Below, in pieces: positions 1 through 7,661 of a stretch of 12,984 nt of DNA. Location of the stretch: positions 1-12,984 of the forward strand of contig JALCCG010000430.1 in assembly GCA_023212695.1 (NCBI GenBank). Reading direction: 5' to 3'. A model generated the notes under the pieces. The model was not told where the DNA came from. It did not search any database and saw only the letters and a program-made list of their open reading frames with translations. Within the stretch, counting starts at the first letter, position 1, and every line of letters starts with the position of its first letter. This DNA is from Sporisorium sorghi. Lineage: Eukaryota; Basidiomycota; Ustilaginomycetes; Ustilaginales; Ustilaginaceae. A program made the position numbers and the translations under genes.

Positions 1-58
1 GAGGCAGCCGCCCGGGGGGGGGCCGCGAACCCCAGGAATGTGAAATACACAAACCCGG

Positions 59-113
<55 letters not shown>

Positions 114-820
114 CGCTCGAGAGAGAGACCAACACTAGAAGGATCTCGATGGCACGGCTCTGCTGACGTGCTCGAGATCAAACGACATGGCAGCGAGGCG
201 GCGTGTGCTCACGCTGAACGCGAAGAGGTCGCGTTGTGCGCGCTTCACTGCCAAGATCATCGCGTGTCACGAGAGTCAGTCAGCGCGTCTCCTCGGCCCT
301 GGATTGCATCAGCTCTTGTTCGATGGCCGAGACCAGCGTCGACATGCCCTATCCGCTCCAGATGACGCTCTGTTGGCTTCCGTGTTGATCGGCGGAAGAA
401 AGGTTAGCATAAACAATCGGCTATGCATCTTGACCGTCACGAGTCTGTTGACAGCCTCGTCTAGGAGAGATGGTCAGCCTCGTGCCTCGCAGTCCTATCA
501 ACATGCCTTTGCACATCACTCTAGACTTCCTAGTCTGGATTGGAAGTCGACGAAGCAATTGCGATGCTTGGCGACGCTTTGAGAGAGCGTGTGATACGCA
601 GCGGCAGCATAGGCGACTATGCTGTTGCTTGTCGTTGTGGAAGCGCAGCTCACCAGCATGTTGTCATGATCAGAAGTGTCTTCTGGACGATTACAGAGAT
701 GGATAAGCCATCGTGCCGATGCAGTTCAGAACGAACCGATGGCCAATCGGATCGGGAGCACTGACGTTTGTGGCTGCGAGGAGGGTCTCGCTAGAAACAT
801 CTTACGGCGACCAAAAAAGC
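1..820. other. Gene-poor upstream region
   Basis: I see no supportable gene here. The stretch opens with a G9 run (14-22), a 12-bp palindrome AAACCCGGGTTT (51-62) and an A48 run (64-111). The longest ATG-started frame is 187-582 (131 codons). It shows no recognisable motif, is arginine-rich in a way typical of chance frames, and overlaps other open frames on the same strand. A second frame at 540-764 reads smoothly but opens directly after a stop and has no ATG until codon 8. No tRNA-like or telomeric repeat was seen. Confidence 0.5.
64..111 (+). repeat. Poly(A) tract, A48
   Basis: This is a pure run of 48 A following the palindrome at 51-62. No AATAAA-like signal precedes it, so it does not look like the tail of a retroposed transcript. 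Exact length in the real genome is uncertain because such runs are prone to sequencing and assembly error. Confidence 0.95.
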
Positions 821-880
821 GCAAGCGAGGGCTCGTGTTACCGCGGTTAAGTTAGGTGACACTAGCGAGCCCTCCCTTGC
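821..880. repeat. Imperfect inverted repeat / foldback
   Basis: The outer arms are 821-835 (GCAAGCGAGGGCTCG) and 866-880, whose reverse complement matches at 14 of 15 positions. The inner arms are 836-842 (TGTTACC) and 855-861 (GGTGACA), pairing with one G-T wobble. A 4-nt bulge, CTAG (862-865), lies on the 3' side and a 12-nt loop at 843-854. A third related copy, GGGTCTCGCTAG at 783-794, could pair instead with 862-872. No flanking target-site duplication or transposase is visible. It could be a MITE-like relic, a structured transcript or chance. Confidence 0.8.
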
Positions 881-1340
881 ATTGGCTTCAACTCTACAGC
901 ACTTCGACTCGGTGCCATCCGAAGTCGGCGTCGGGTCCCACATCCTTGGTTGCATTCATTCTCGCCTTCATGAACCGCCTCCGACCTCCGACGAGCTTCA
1001 CGGCTCTCAACCAGAGCAACGTGCACGGCGGCATGAGCGACTGAGACGAGCTTTTGTCCCTTCAGTCCACCTTTGGAAGCGTTCTGGCGAGGAATGACCC
1101 CTTCGCACCGGCTCTCTGAGCTGCGATACTCGAGCTAGCCGGGCGCTCGGCTCGTCGTACCAAAAGCAACGTCGGGCGTTGCCTGGCAGCCTGGCACTCG
1201 CTTGTTCGGCAGGCGAGCCTCGCTTCCGCCTCAGACACCTATGTCCACAGGCGGTGGGAACGAAATGCGACAGCAGAGAGTAGACACGGCGATAAGTTGG
1301 CTTAGCTCGACTGACACGATCCTCTGCAGGTGTCTATCGA
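881..1340. other. Intergenic, GC-rich with small hairpins
   Basis: No supportable gene. Overlapping open frames at 856-1044 and 882-1097 lack ATG starts. Around 1130-1260 the DNA is GC-rich and self-complementary, including the perfect 6-bp hairpin GCAACG/CGTTGC (1166-1171 and 1177-1182, 5-nt loop) and the near-palindrome GCGAG-C-CTCGC a little downstream. Confidence 0.45.
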
Positions 1341-1569
1341 TCATTCAAGAGGTTCCTTCTTCGAAAGCAACGCCACAATGAAGTCCTTGGGGATAGGCCA
1401 CTTCTTTCCATTGTGAGCAGCATCAGCATCAGCAACGACGCCGTGGTACAGAGATGCTTTAGAAGCAGTGGCAAAATTCGATATCCGCTCCAAAGTCCGC
1501 CCAGACCTTCTCGTTGATGCCGACGACACCTGTACCTTTCGATTGGACGGTAGGCAGCAAAGAGGTCCC
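1341..1569 (-). pseudogene. Frameshifted coding-like fragment, family unknown
   Basis: Two adjacent minus-strand frames both read like ordinary protein, but each fails where the other takes over. The 5' part (1569 down to about 1474) contains GVVGINEKVWADFGADIEF and then hits a stop within a few codons. The 3' part (about 1472 down to the TGA at 1341-1343) contains YHGVVADADAAHNGKKW followed by PIPKDFIVALLSKKEPLE. The switch coincides with a 4-nt homopolymer (A4 at 1473-1476 on the plus strand, T4 on the coding strand), so one extra base there would explain it. No ATG start was found; a stop at 1570-1572 closes the 5' side, though an upstream exon is possible. I do not recognise the family. 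It may be a decayed gene, a sequencing error in a live gene, or coincidence. Confidence 0.35.
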
Positions 1570-1572
1570 TCA

Positions 1573-2034
1573 TGCAGGCACTCAAACAGAACTGTCTCGA
1601 TCTTGGAAGCTAGGATAGACTGCTAGCAAACGATGCGAGAGGCACACGCGCACTTCTTTTTCATTTGTCAAGGCTGCCGCCTCCGCCCACCTGATGTCTG
1701 CACACAATGCAGATCCATTGGAGCGGAAGGGTCGCATCGCTTGCCGTCGCCGTTGACAAGCAATCGATCGTCGTTGGTTCGTTTGCTCCAGGCCGTCGCT
1801 GCAGCCATCAAACGAGAAACAGAGGTCAACGTCGCTGCCTTGCTGTGCAACACCCTCTCTCATCTCGCGTAGTCATGAACCCCTGATGTGACCAGAGTCG
1901 ACGTGTTGTCGTCTCTGCGATCATCCAACTCCAAGCGTTGGCAACAATGGCGTGCGGCGTTGACCCAAGGTCCAAACAGCACCCCCACTTGCGATCAAGG
2001 AGAAACGATTTTGAATGCCTTCAAGACGTCGAGT

Positions 2035-2036
<2 letters not shown>
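1573..2036. other. Intergenic with opposed small open frames
   Basis: A 79-codon ATG-started frame on the plus strand (1633-1872) and a longer minus-strand frame (1582-1863) cover the same DNA. Neither shows a motif, and opposed frames of this size are expected in GC-rich DNA. The plus-strand C-terminal part would form a helix (VRLLQAVAAAIK...), which is weak evidence. I call no gene. Confidence 0.4.
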
Positions 2037-2076
<40 letters not shown>

Positions 2077-2077
2077 T

Positions 2078-2122
<45 letters not shown>

Positions 2123-2158
2123 TAATAATAATTTTTTTTCTTCTTTTTTTTTTTTTTT
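2037..2158. repeat. Compound A/T low-complexity block
   Basis: In order: T28 (2037-2064), A12 (2065-2076), TAA, T38 (2080-2117), an (AAT)n-like stretch (2118-2132), T8 (2132-2139), a short C-interrupted part and T15 (2144-2158). Frames through it give only poly-Phe or poly-Lys and are not coding. Confidence 0.95.
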
Positions 2159-2508
2159 CGTTCCCATGCGTTGATCTCTTGCCGAGGCTGACCTGCACCT
2201 GCAGCACCTCATTGGCGATTCATGCTTCAGTGTGCGGCATTCCAGCTCTGGTCACTGATCCTGTTGCCACTTTTTCGGCTGAGCTTCAAAGGCAAGCGTT
2301 TGAGGATCAAGCAGGAGAGAGGAAAGAAGAAGAAGCTGCATCTCACCTGCCTAACTTTCTGCACGTCGTTTCGCAAGCGAGGTTGCTACGAGTGTGAGAG
2401 GGACTGCCTCGCTTCTCAACGGCGGAACATGGCAGCTCTTTGCGATTTTCTGTTCGAGACGAGATCTGTTGGTCTCAGCCCCGCTTCTGTTGTCGTGCCC
2501 TTGCGTCC

Positions 2509-2510
<2 letters not shown>

Positions 2511-2541
<31 letters not shown>
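2511..2541. repeat. Poly(T) tract, T31, upstream of the scaffold gene
   Basis: A pure T31 run lies 66 nt before the start of the ATG-free leader at 2608. Poly(dA:dT) tracts disfavour nucleosomes and commonly mark fungal promoters, so this may be part of the promoter of the gene at 3410. That role is inferred from position only. Confidence 0.9.
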
Positions 2542-2956
2542 CTTGTTCTGCGCCGCTCGAATCTCTTGCTCTTGATCCGCACTGCGATGGTCGGATCCCT
2601 TCTGATGGCCACTCGAGCCCCTCGTCTTTCTCTTCTCTTCTCAACACCATCCTCGTTCTTCTCCTCGTCATCCTCGCCATAGCCGTCGTCGCGAGCAATC
2701 CGAACTGAACCTCGCCACACCGCCAAGAAAGCACCACACACGCTTCGCATCCTCGCACATTGGCGTTCTCACGCTCCTCGTCGCCCACCTCTCGACTCAT
2801 TTCGCACCCACACCATTCTCTGCTGCTCTGGCTCATCCACAATAGAAATTACCGGTGTTTGAGGCCCCGTTCTGCCGTTAAGCGCTCGAACGGTCAGCGT
2901 TGCACCCAAGCATTGTCAACGAGCGTGCGAAGAAACCAGTCGGCAACGTTAAACCC

Positions 2957-2977
2957 GATTGTCCACTGTCGACAATC
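2957..2977. repeat. Perfect 7-bp hairpin in the leader
   Basis: GATTGTC (2957-2963) and GACAATC (2971-2977) are exact complements around a 7-nt loop, CACTGTC. The 9-mer GTCCACTGT, which spans the loop, recurs at 2994-3002. Confidence 0.6.
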
Positions 2978-3275
2978 TGACTGATTGCATCTCGTCCACT
3001 GTTTGCCCCGCGGACCACGCACAATCCTGGACCACCACGCAGCCGACGCTCGATCCGGACAGCGTCCCACAGGCCACACGCTCGGACTGTCGCGTTGCGC
3101 ACTAAACGCTCGGCAGCATCCAGCTTGCAGTAGACTGTCCATAAGAGAGCACTCGGGCCTCCCGTCTTTGCTCGCTTGTCCTTCTCTCCACACACATAAC
3201 ACCGCATCGCATCACGGGACAACCCTTGATTCCTGACACACACAATTCGGCGAATCCGCAGAGACGTGCTTGTCC

Positions 3276-3302
3276 CCGGACAGAGATACTGCACCTGTCC
3301 GG
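3276..3302. repeat. Perfect 8-bp hairpin in the leader
   Basis: CCGGACAG (3276-3283) pairs exactly with CTGTCCGG (3295-3302) around an 11-nt loop, ending 107 nt before the start codon. A second direct copy of CCGGACAG at 3055-3062 could compete for the same 3' arm. Confidence 0.65.
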
Positions 3303-3409
3303 ACCATCCGACGCTGTTGTCCTTATCATCAGCGCGGCTCCCTCTCTCGTCTTAGGGACCACCACCACATCCACACCTCGCCCCTCGCAACGATCACGAT
3401 TCAGCCATC

Positions 3410-6400
3410 ATGGGTCTTTTCGACGTCGGCTCGCTCCGAGTCAAGAAACTCTCAAGCTCCAAGGACGTTTCCAACAGCAAAGATGCTCAAAGTTTGTGGC
3501 GTTCGACCGACACCGCGTCAACCAAGCGCCTTGGCGTCTACTCGGATGCTCGCCACGGTGCCTCGGCTCGATCTCTTTCTGCCAGCCATGCTCCAACCTC
3601 TCCGTCTGCTGCGCCAGCACCACTCCACCCGCAACGCAGCGTCTCCGTGTCCACCTCGAGAGACGCCGCCAGGCAGTCCAAGCTCGAACGTATGATGGGA
3701 GCGGGCGTGCCTCAAGTCCAGGTCATCAACCGCCAAGATCGTCGCGCACCCTCGGGTCTCGTGGACCGCGCACAGCCTTCCGTCGACTCGTTCCATCATC
3801 GCAACCAGCAGACTTCCTTCTCCGGTCGCAACCCTGCTTTGAGTCGGGCCATTTCCGTCTCAGAGATGAGCGAAGTCCACTCGTCCTTCTCGCGCACCTT
3901 TTCTACCGACATCTCCAACACGGTCGGTGGCGCTACAACGTTCACGGAAATGTCCGAGGTCGACTGCCCTGTCTGTCTCGAGCCGCTCTCGCACAGGCTC
4001 GCCGGCGAGAAGCCGCACGTCGTTCCTGCCTGTGGTCATGCTCTGCACAACGCATGCTTCACCGCTATCTACGGGCCTCCCGAAGCGCTGATGGCTGCTC
4101 AGAATCCGGGCAGTCGACTCCGTGGAGCTGGCGCCGCTTCCAGGCAGAGCTTCTCTTCTCCTGGTATGTGCGGAGTCTGCCGAAAGCCCATCGCGCTTGG
4201 CGAAGGCAACTCCAGCAAATCACAAAAGCTCGCCGGGATCAAGACGCTTGCTTCCGACTCTCCTCCGGGGCGATCCACCCATTCGTTTGCTGACCAAGAC
4301 GAGCGACCGCAAGCACACACCGACGATCCTCTCGAGTCGCAGCAACCGATCAAGGCGCGACACACGATGAGCTCAGCTGCTTCCTTCTCGTCCAGCTCGT
4401 CTAACAGCCAGACGCTTCCTACTCTGCGAGCCAAACCCGAATTCCCCACCATCTACTGCAAGCCAGATGCAAAGCAAAACGGAAAGCTCAACGTCGTCTC
4501 GGTGCTGTCCATCGAGGTGCCCAGCCGTCGCACCCCTCACGATGTGCGAGATCACGCGCTCGACACCATCTCGGACGACTTTGCCGAGGAGAAGAGCCCA
4601 GGTGGAGCGCGCGAGGACGATGACGCCTGGTCCGACGATCTCAAGCGAAGCGGTACAGGCTGGGAGGCTCACGCTGCCAACGGGCTTCCAGGTGCGCATC
4701 GCTCACGCAGCCCAATGCCCGATGCAAGCGTGGGCTTCACCGAGCATGGCGACAAACTGAACATCATGTCACGTCCGGACACGCTCCAAGACAGAGCACC
4801 TTCTCCGGCTCTTGCGCCTGCCCTCGATCCGACCCGCGCCATCCTCGATGACCTGCAGCAACGCGTGGCCGACTGGAAGGGCCACTCGATCGAGCACTTC
4901 GGTCCTCTTGTTCTCCACGATCTGCTCAACATCCGTCAGGACTCGGTGGTCCGTGAGTTCCACGTCTACCTCTTCCAGGAAGCGCTGCTCTGCGTTACTG
5001 AAGAGCGACGCAAGGGCTTGGGTCGCTTCATCCACAACGGTGACGCCAATGGTGCCAATGCTGGTGCCTTCGAGGCTGAAACTGGCAAACCTGCACTGAA
5101 GCTCAAAGGTCGCATCTACCTTCGTCACATCCGCCGCGTCCTCGACTCGTCCGTGGCGGACGAACACAGTCTCAGCATCACCATGGACGACGAGAACCTC
5201 GACCAGTTTGTTTTGTGCTTCCGCGAGACGGGCACCATGGACGTGTGGCGCGCTCGTCTCAAAGAGCTGACCGAAGGTGTTGCTGCTTCTCCCGCCATCC
5301 CAGCCGCTCAACCGCCTGCAGCGTCTGCCGCACAAGCATTGTCTGGGTCGCCCGAGCACCAAAAGTCGGGCCCGCCAGCGAGCGATTCTGCTACAGCCCC
5401 CGGCTTGAGTCCTCACCGACCTCATGCAACGCAGACCGTCACGAGCGGCTCTGCTTCCGTCCTCAGCGGAAAGTCGGGCTCTCACCACGGAGGAGCGGCA
5501 AGTCTGCAGGCGCGCAACAGCCGAAGACTGTCCAACGTCTCTTCGAGTCACAACAGCAACCACGCCAACAGCTCCAAGGCAGCAAATCGAGCCTCGGTTT
5601 CGAGCGATACGGTGCCTTCGCATCAGCAGTGGTCTAGCTCCGGTGGTCTGGATCCGCGTGTGCCACCTCCCAGCATGCTGCCTCACACGCCCATCGACCT
5701 GGTGCTCATGATCTCGGTTCCTGCCGTGCTTCCCGAACATGTTTCGGGCTCGATCAGCTCATCGGCTGCGCTCAAATTGCGCCTCATCCGTTCCTCGCTC
5801 GACTTTGTCGTTCACAATCTCGGGCCGAACGACCGCATCTCGCTCGTTGCTTTCATTGTCGGCATTGACGGCGAGGTCAAGAGGACGGGTCTGCTCAACC
5901 CGCACCGTGAAGCAAGCCGGCAGCTGCTGCAGGAGTTCATTGAGAACATCGGCCGTCCTTGGGATGCGCAAGATGCGGACCCTTTCAGCGTCGATCTCAG
6001 CCAGTTGGGCGGTTCGAGCGAGCGCATCGACTCGGTGACGGCGGTGAATGTCGGCTTGGACGTCGTGCTCGGCAGGAAAGCCAAGAACCCGGTGACGAGC
6101 ATGATGCTGATCAACGACACCTCCGACGGTCCCAAGCGCAACCAGATGGACTTGGTCATGGCGCGAGCCGAGGCGGCCAACGTCGCCATCCACTGCTTTG
6201 GCTACGGCAAGACGCACGACCCTTCGTCGCTCTGGCTCATCTCGAACCACACCAGAGGCTCGTACACGTTTGTGCGCGAATGGTACCAGCTGCGCGAATG
6301 CATTGCCGGCTGCCTCGGTTCCATGATGTCCGTGGCATTGACGGACGTCAAGGTTCACATTGGCGTTCCTCAGGACAATTGCTTCCGCATCCGAAAGATC

Positions 6401-7315
6401 GCCGGGCTGCCCGGAGCCATCATTTGCTCGTCCGGCAAGGATGTGGATATTGACATTGGCGAGATCAAATTTGGAGAAGCCAAGGATCTGCTGGTCGAGC
6501 TCGAGCTCGATCTGGCGAGTCTGCTGCCGACCTTGATGGAGAACAGGCGCGACAGCAAGAGCATCGGCCTGGGGCCCATCGAGCAGGGCAGTGCCACGGA
6601 CGACTTTATGCAGAGGATGGGCATCCAGGATCTCAGCTTGGCCGATTCCGACGGAGCCGAGGGCTTCCTCGAGCAGATGGTGGAGGAGATCGGCGTGTTT
6701 GAGGCCGACGTCAGCTTCAAGGACCCCGCTACGGGACTCAGCACGTCGCGGCTCACCAATCCGGGAGTGCTCACGCTCGAGATCGACACGCACTCGACGG
6801 ATCCGTTGACCAATGGTCCGCCTGGCTTGGCGGCGGTGGTTGCTGAACCCACGGTGACGCGTCGACGACTCGAGGTGCTGGTGTCGGAGATGATGACGCG
6901 CTCGCTGCTTCTTATCTCGCGCAAGAACTACGGCCAAGCGCTGAGGGTTATTACCGAGACACGACGCATCATCGATACGGTGGTGCAGGTGCTCAACGGG
7001 CCGAACCAGTCGAAGCGCCAGTCGCTGGTGGTGCACCGTTCCAACCAGAGGAGGGTGCGCGAGGCCGCGAACCAGCGCACCATTTCTTCGCTCATGGCTA
7101 TGATGAGCGACCTCGACATTCTCAGCGAGGGGTTGGAGCACCAGCACCGTTCCAGCTTTGACCGCGATGGACGCAATTTTGGGGCGCAGCAGGCCATGAT
7201 CCTGCGCGATCAGAAGGCGTGGACGACGCGCACCGATACCGAGTTCCTGTACTTCAGGGACGACAATGCGGCGGCATTCACGGCTTGGTCTGCGTCGTTT
7301 GCTTCGATGCGTTGA
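3410..7315 (+). CDS. far1: Far1/Ste5-like signalling scaffold (RING-H2, PH, vWA), 1301 aa
   Basis: Single uninterrupted frame; the ATG lies in GCCATCATGG, is the first ATG for over 800 nt, and ends at TGA 7313-7315. Residues 186-257 form a RING-H2 finger: C186, C189, C208, H210, H213, C216, C254, C257 (C-X2-C-X18-C-X1-H-X2-H-X2-C-X37-C-X2-C). A PH-like domain spans about 495-623, ending in a helix with the typical Trp (W613) and carrying a long loop at about 536-562. A vWA domain spans about 760-970, followed by a beta-rich segment (to about 1040) and helical C-terminal parts (about 1150-1240). Low-complexity Ser/Pro linkers (20-180, 260-470, 625-755) carry several S-P sites suited to MAPK phosphorylation. 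This order matches the single Far1-like scaffold of basidiomycetes, which in yeast relatives links the pheromone receptor Gbetagamma to the MAPK cascade and polarity proteins at the plasma membrane. The vWA lacks a recognisable DxSxS metal site. A RING-vWA ubiquitin ligase of other function is the main alternative. Confidence 0.9.
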   Translation: MGLFDVGSLRVKKLSSSKDVSNSKDAQSLWRSTDTASTKRLGVYSDARHGASARSLSASHAPTSPSAAPAPLHPQRSVSVSTSRDAARQSKLERMMGAGVPQVQVINRQDRRAPSGLVDRAQPSVDSFHHRNQQTSFSGRNPALSRAISVSEMSEVHSSFSRTFSTDISNTVGGATTFTEMSEVDCPVCLEPLSHRLAGEKPHVVPACGHALHNACFTAIYGPPEALMAAQNPGSRLRGAGAASRQSFSSPGMCGVCRKPIALGEGNSSKSQKLAGIKTLASDSPPGRSTHSFADQDERPQAHTDDPLESQQPIKARHTMSSAASFSSSSSNSQTLPTLRAKPEFPTIYCKPDAKQNGKLNVVSVLSIEVPSRRTPHDVRDHALDTISDDFAEEKSPGGAREDDDAWSDDLKRSGTGWEAHAANGLPGAHRSRSPMPDASVGFTEHGDKLNIMSRPDTLQDRAPSPALAPALDPTRAILDDLQQRVADWKGHSIEHFGPLVLHDLLNIRQDSVVREFHVYLFQEALLCVTEERRKGLGRFIHNGDANGANAGAFEAETGKPALKLKGRIYLRHIRRVLDSSVADEHSLSITMDDENLDQFVLCFRETGTMDVWRARLKELTEGVAASPAIPAAQPPAASAAQALSGSPEHQKSGPPASDSATAPGLSPHRPHATQTVTSGSASVLSGKSGSHHGGAASLQARNSRRLSNVSSSHNSNHANSSKAANRASVSSDTVPSHQQWSSSGGLDPRVPPPSMLPHTPIDLVLMISVPAVLPEHVSGSISSSAALKLRLIRSSLDFVVHNLGPNDRISLVAFIVGIDGEVKRTGLLNPHREASRQLLQEFIENIGRPWDAQDADPFSVDLSQLGGSSERIDSVTAVNVGLDVVLGRKAKNPVTSMMLINDTSDGPKRNQMDLVMARAEAANVAIHCFGYGKTHDPSSLWLISNHTRGSYTFVREWYQLRECIAGCLGSMMSVALTDVKVHIGVPQDNCFRIRKIAGLPGAIICSSGKDVDIDIGEIKFGEAKDLLVELELDLASLLPTLMENRRDSKSIGLGPIEQGSATDDFMQRMGIQDLSLADSDGAEGFLEQMVEEIGVFEADVSFKDPATGLSTSRLTNPGVLTLEIDTHSTDPLTNGPPGLAAVVAEPTVTRRRLEVLVSEMMTRSLLLISRKNYGQALRVITETRRIIDTVVQVLNGPNQSKRQSLVVHRSNQRRVREAANQRTISSLMAMMSDLDILSEGLEHQHRSSFDRDGRNFGAQQAMILRDQKAWTTRTDTEFLYFRDDNAAAFTAWSASFASMR

Positions 7316-7454
7316 AGATGCTTGCTCGACACTGTTAAGAAAGGCAAGGGGGTTACAAGGAGGGCAGAAGAACGAGAAGGAGGTTCGATCGATATACCCG
7401 ATCTCTTGCAGATCCAAGCGAAACCTTTGAGCGCTGCTTTCTTGGCTCTTCTCG

Positions 7455-7471
7455 CACACACACACACACAC
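7455..7471. repeat. (CA)8 microsatellite
   Basis: Perfect dinucleotide repeat 140 nt after the stop codon of the scaffold gene. A shorter (CA)6 copy occurs at 11824-11835. Confidence 0.9.
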
Positions 7472-7641
7472 TTTACAAGTTTTGTCTTGGTTCGTATTCG
7501 TTGTATCTTTGGGTTTGGAAATGCCCACACTCCTTTGTTCCGTTGTCTACACACATTGTAGTTGACCGAGAGGCTTGGCAGCGTAGTCCGTGCCGAGAAC
7601 GTGCTGAAAGTGGGCGAGCTGTCCGTGCCAAGAGGGTCATC

Positions 7642-7661
7642 CCTGAGCGATACGGCTCAGG
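7642..7661. repeat. 7-bp hairpin downstream of the scaffold gene
   Basis: CCTGAGC (7642-7648) and GCTCAGG (7655-7661) are exact complements with the 6-nt loop GATACG. It lies about 330 nt past the stop. No U-run follows, so there is no reason to call it a terminator. Confidence 0.5.

Larger units (their letters stand above)
2608..3409 (+). promoter_or_regulatory. Long ATG-free 5' leader and promoter-proximal region of the scaffold gene
   Basis: There is no ATG on the plus strand in these 802 nt; the last ones are at 2586 and 2605. The reverse trinucleotide CAT occurs about nineteen times, so base composition alone does not explain the absence. Such asymmetry is expected of a transcribed leader in which upstream starts are selected against. 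Pyrimidine-rich sequence at about 2627-2675 would suit a transcription start. No canonical intron donor (GTAAGT, GTGAGT, GTATGT) was seen. Two perfect hairpins lie inside (2957-2977 and 3276-3302). The true transcript start is not visible from sequence. Confidence 0.55.

Noticed and set aside
51..111. Telomere or retroposon end at the window start
   Set aside because: No TTAGGG-type repeats and no polyadenylation signal before the A48 run; only a 12-bp palindrome is present.
187..582. 131-codon ATG-started frame
   Set aside because: No motif, no support from neighbours, and overlapping frames on the same strand; kept only as a remark in the region description.
540..764. Smooth-reading 74-codon frame (contains IAMLGDALRERVIRSG)
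   Set aside because: Opens directly after a stop, no ATG at its start, no recognisable family. It could be an exon or relic but evidence is insufficient.
2394..2708. Frame ending in a hydrophobic stretch (TILVLLLVILAIAVVAS), like a membrane helix
   Set aside because: No ATG; it runs through the T31 tract as poly-Phe, and the hydrophobicity comes from CTC/TTC-rich pyrimidine sequence.
3410..3433. N-terminal Gly as a myristoylation site on the scaffold (MGLFDV)
   Set aside because: The required small residue at the fifth position after Met is Val, so the consensus is not met.
3226..4293. 355-codon frame overlapping the start of the scaffold gene
   Set aside because: Begins at TTG and has no ATG until deep inside; Arg/Ser-rich shadow of the real frame that carries the RING.
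4769..5740. 323-codon minus-strand frame
   Set aside because: Another antisense shadow of the scaffold gene covering the PH region.
5759..7528. 589-codon open frame on the minus strand
   Set aside because: Antisense to the scaffold gene. Its composition (rich in His, Arg, Val) is that of a shadow frame produced by G/C-biased third positions; no domain is visible.
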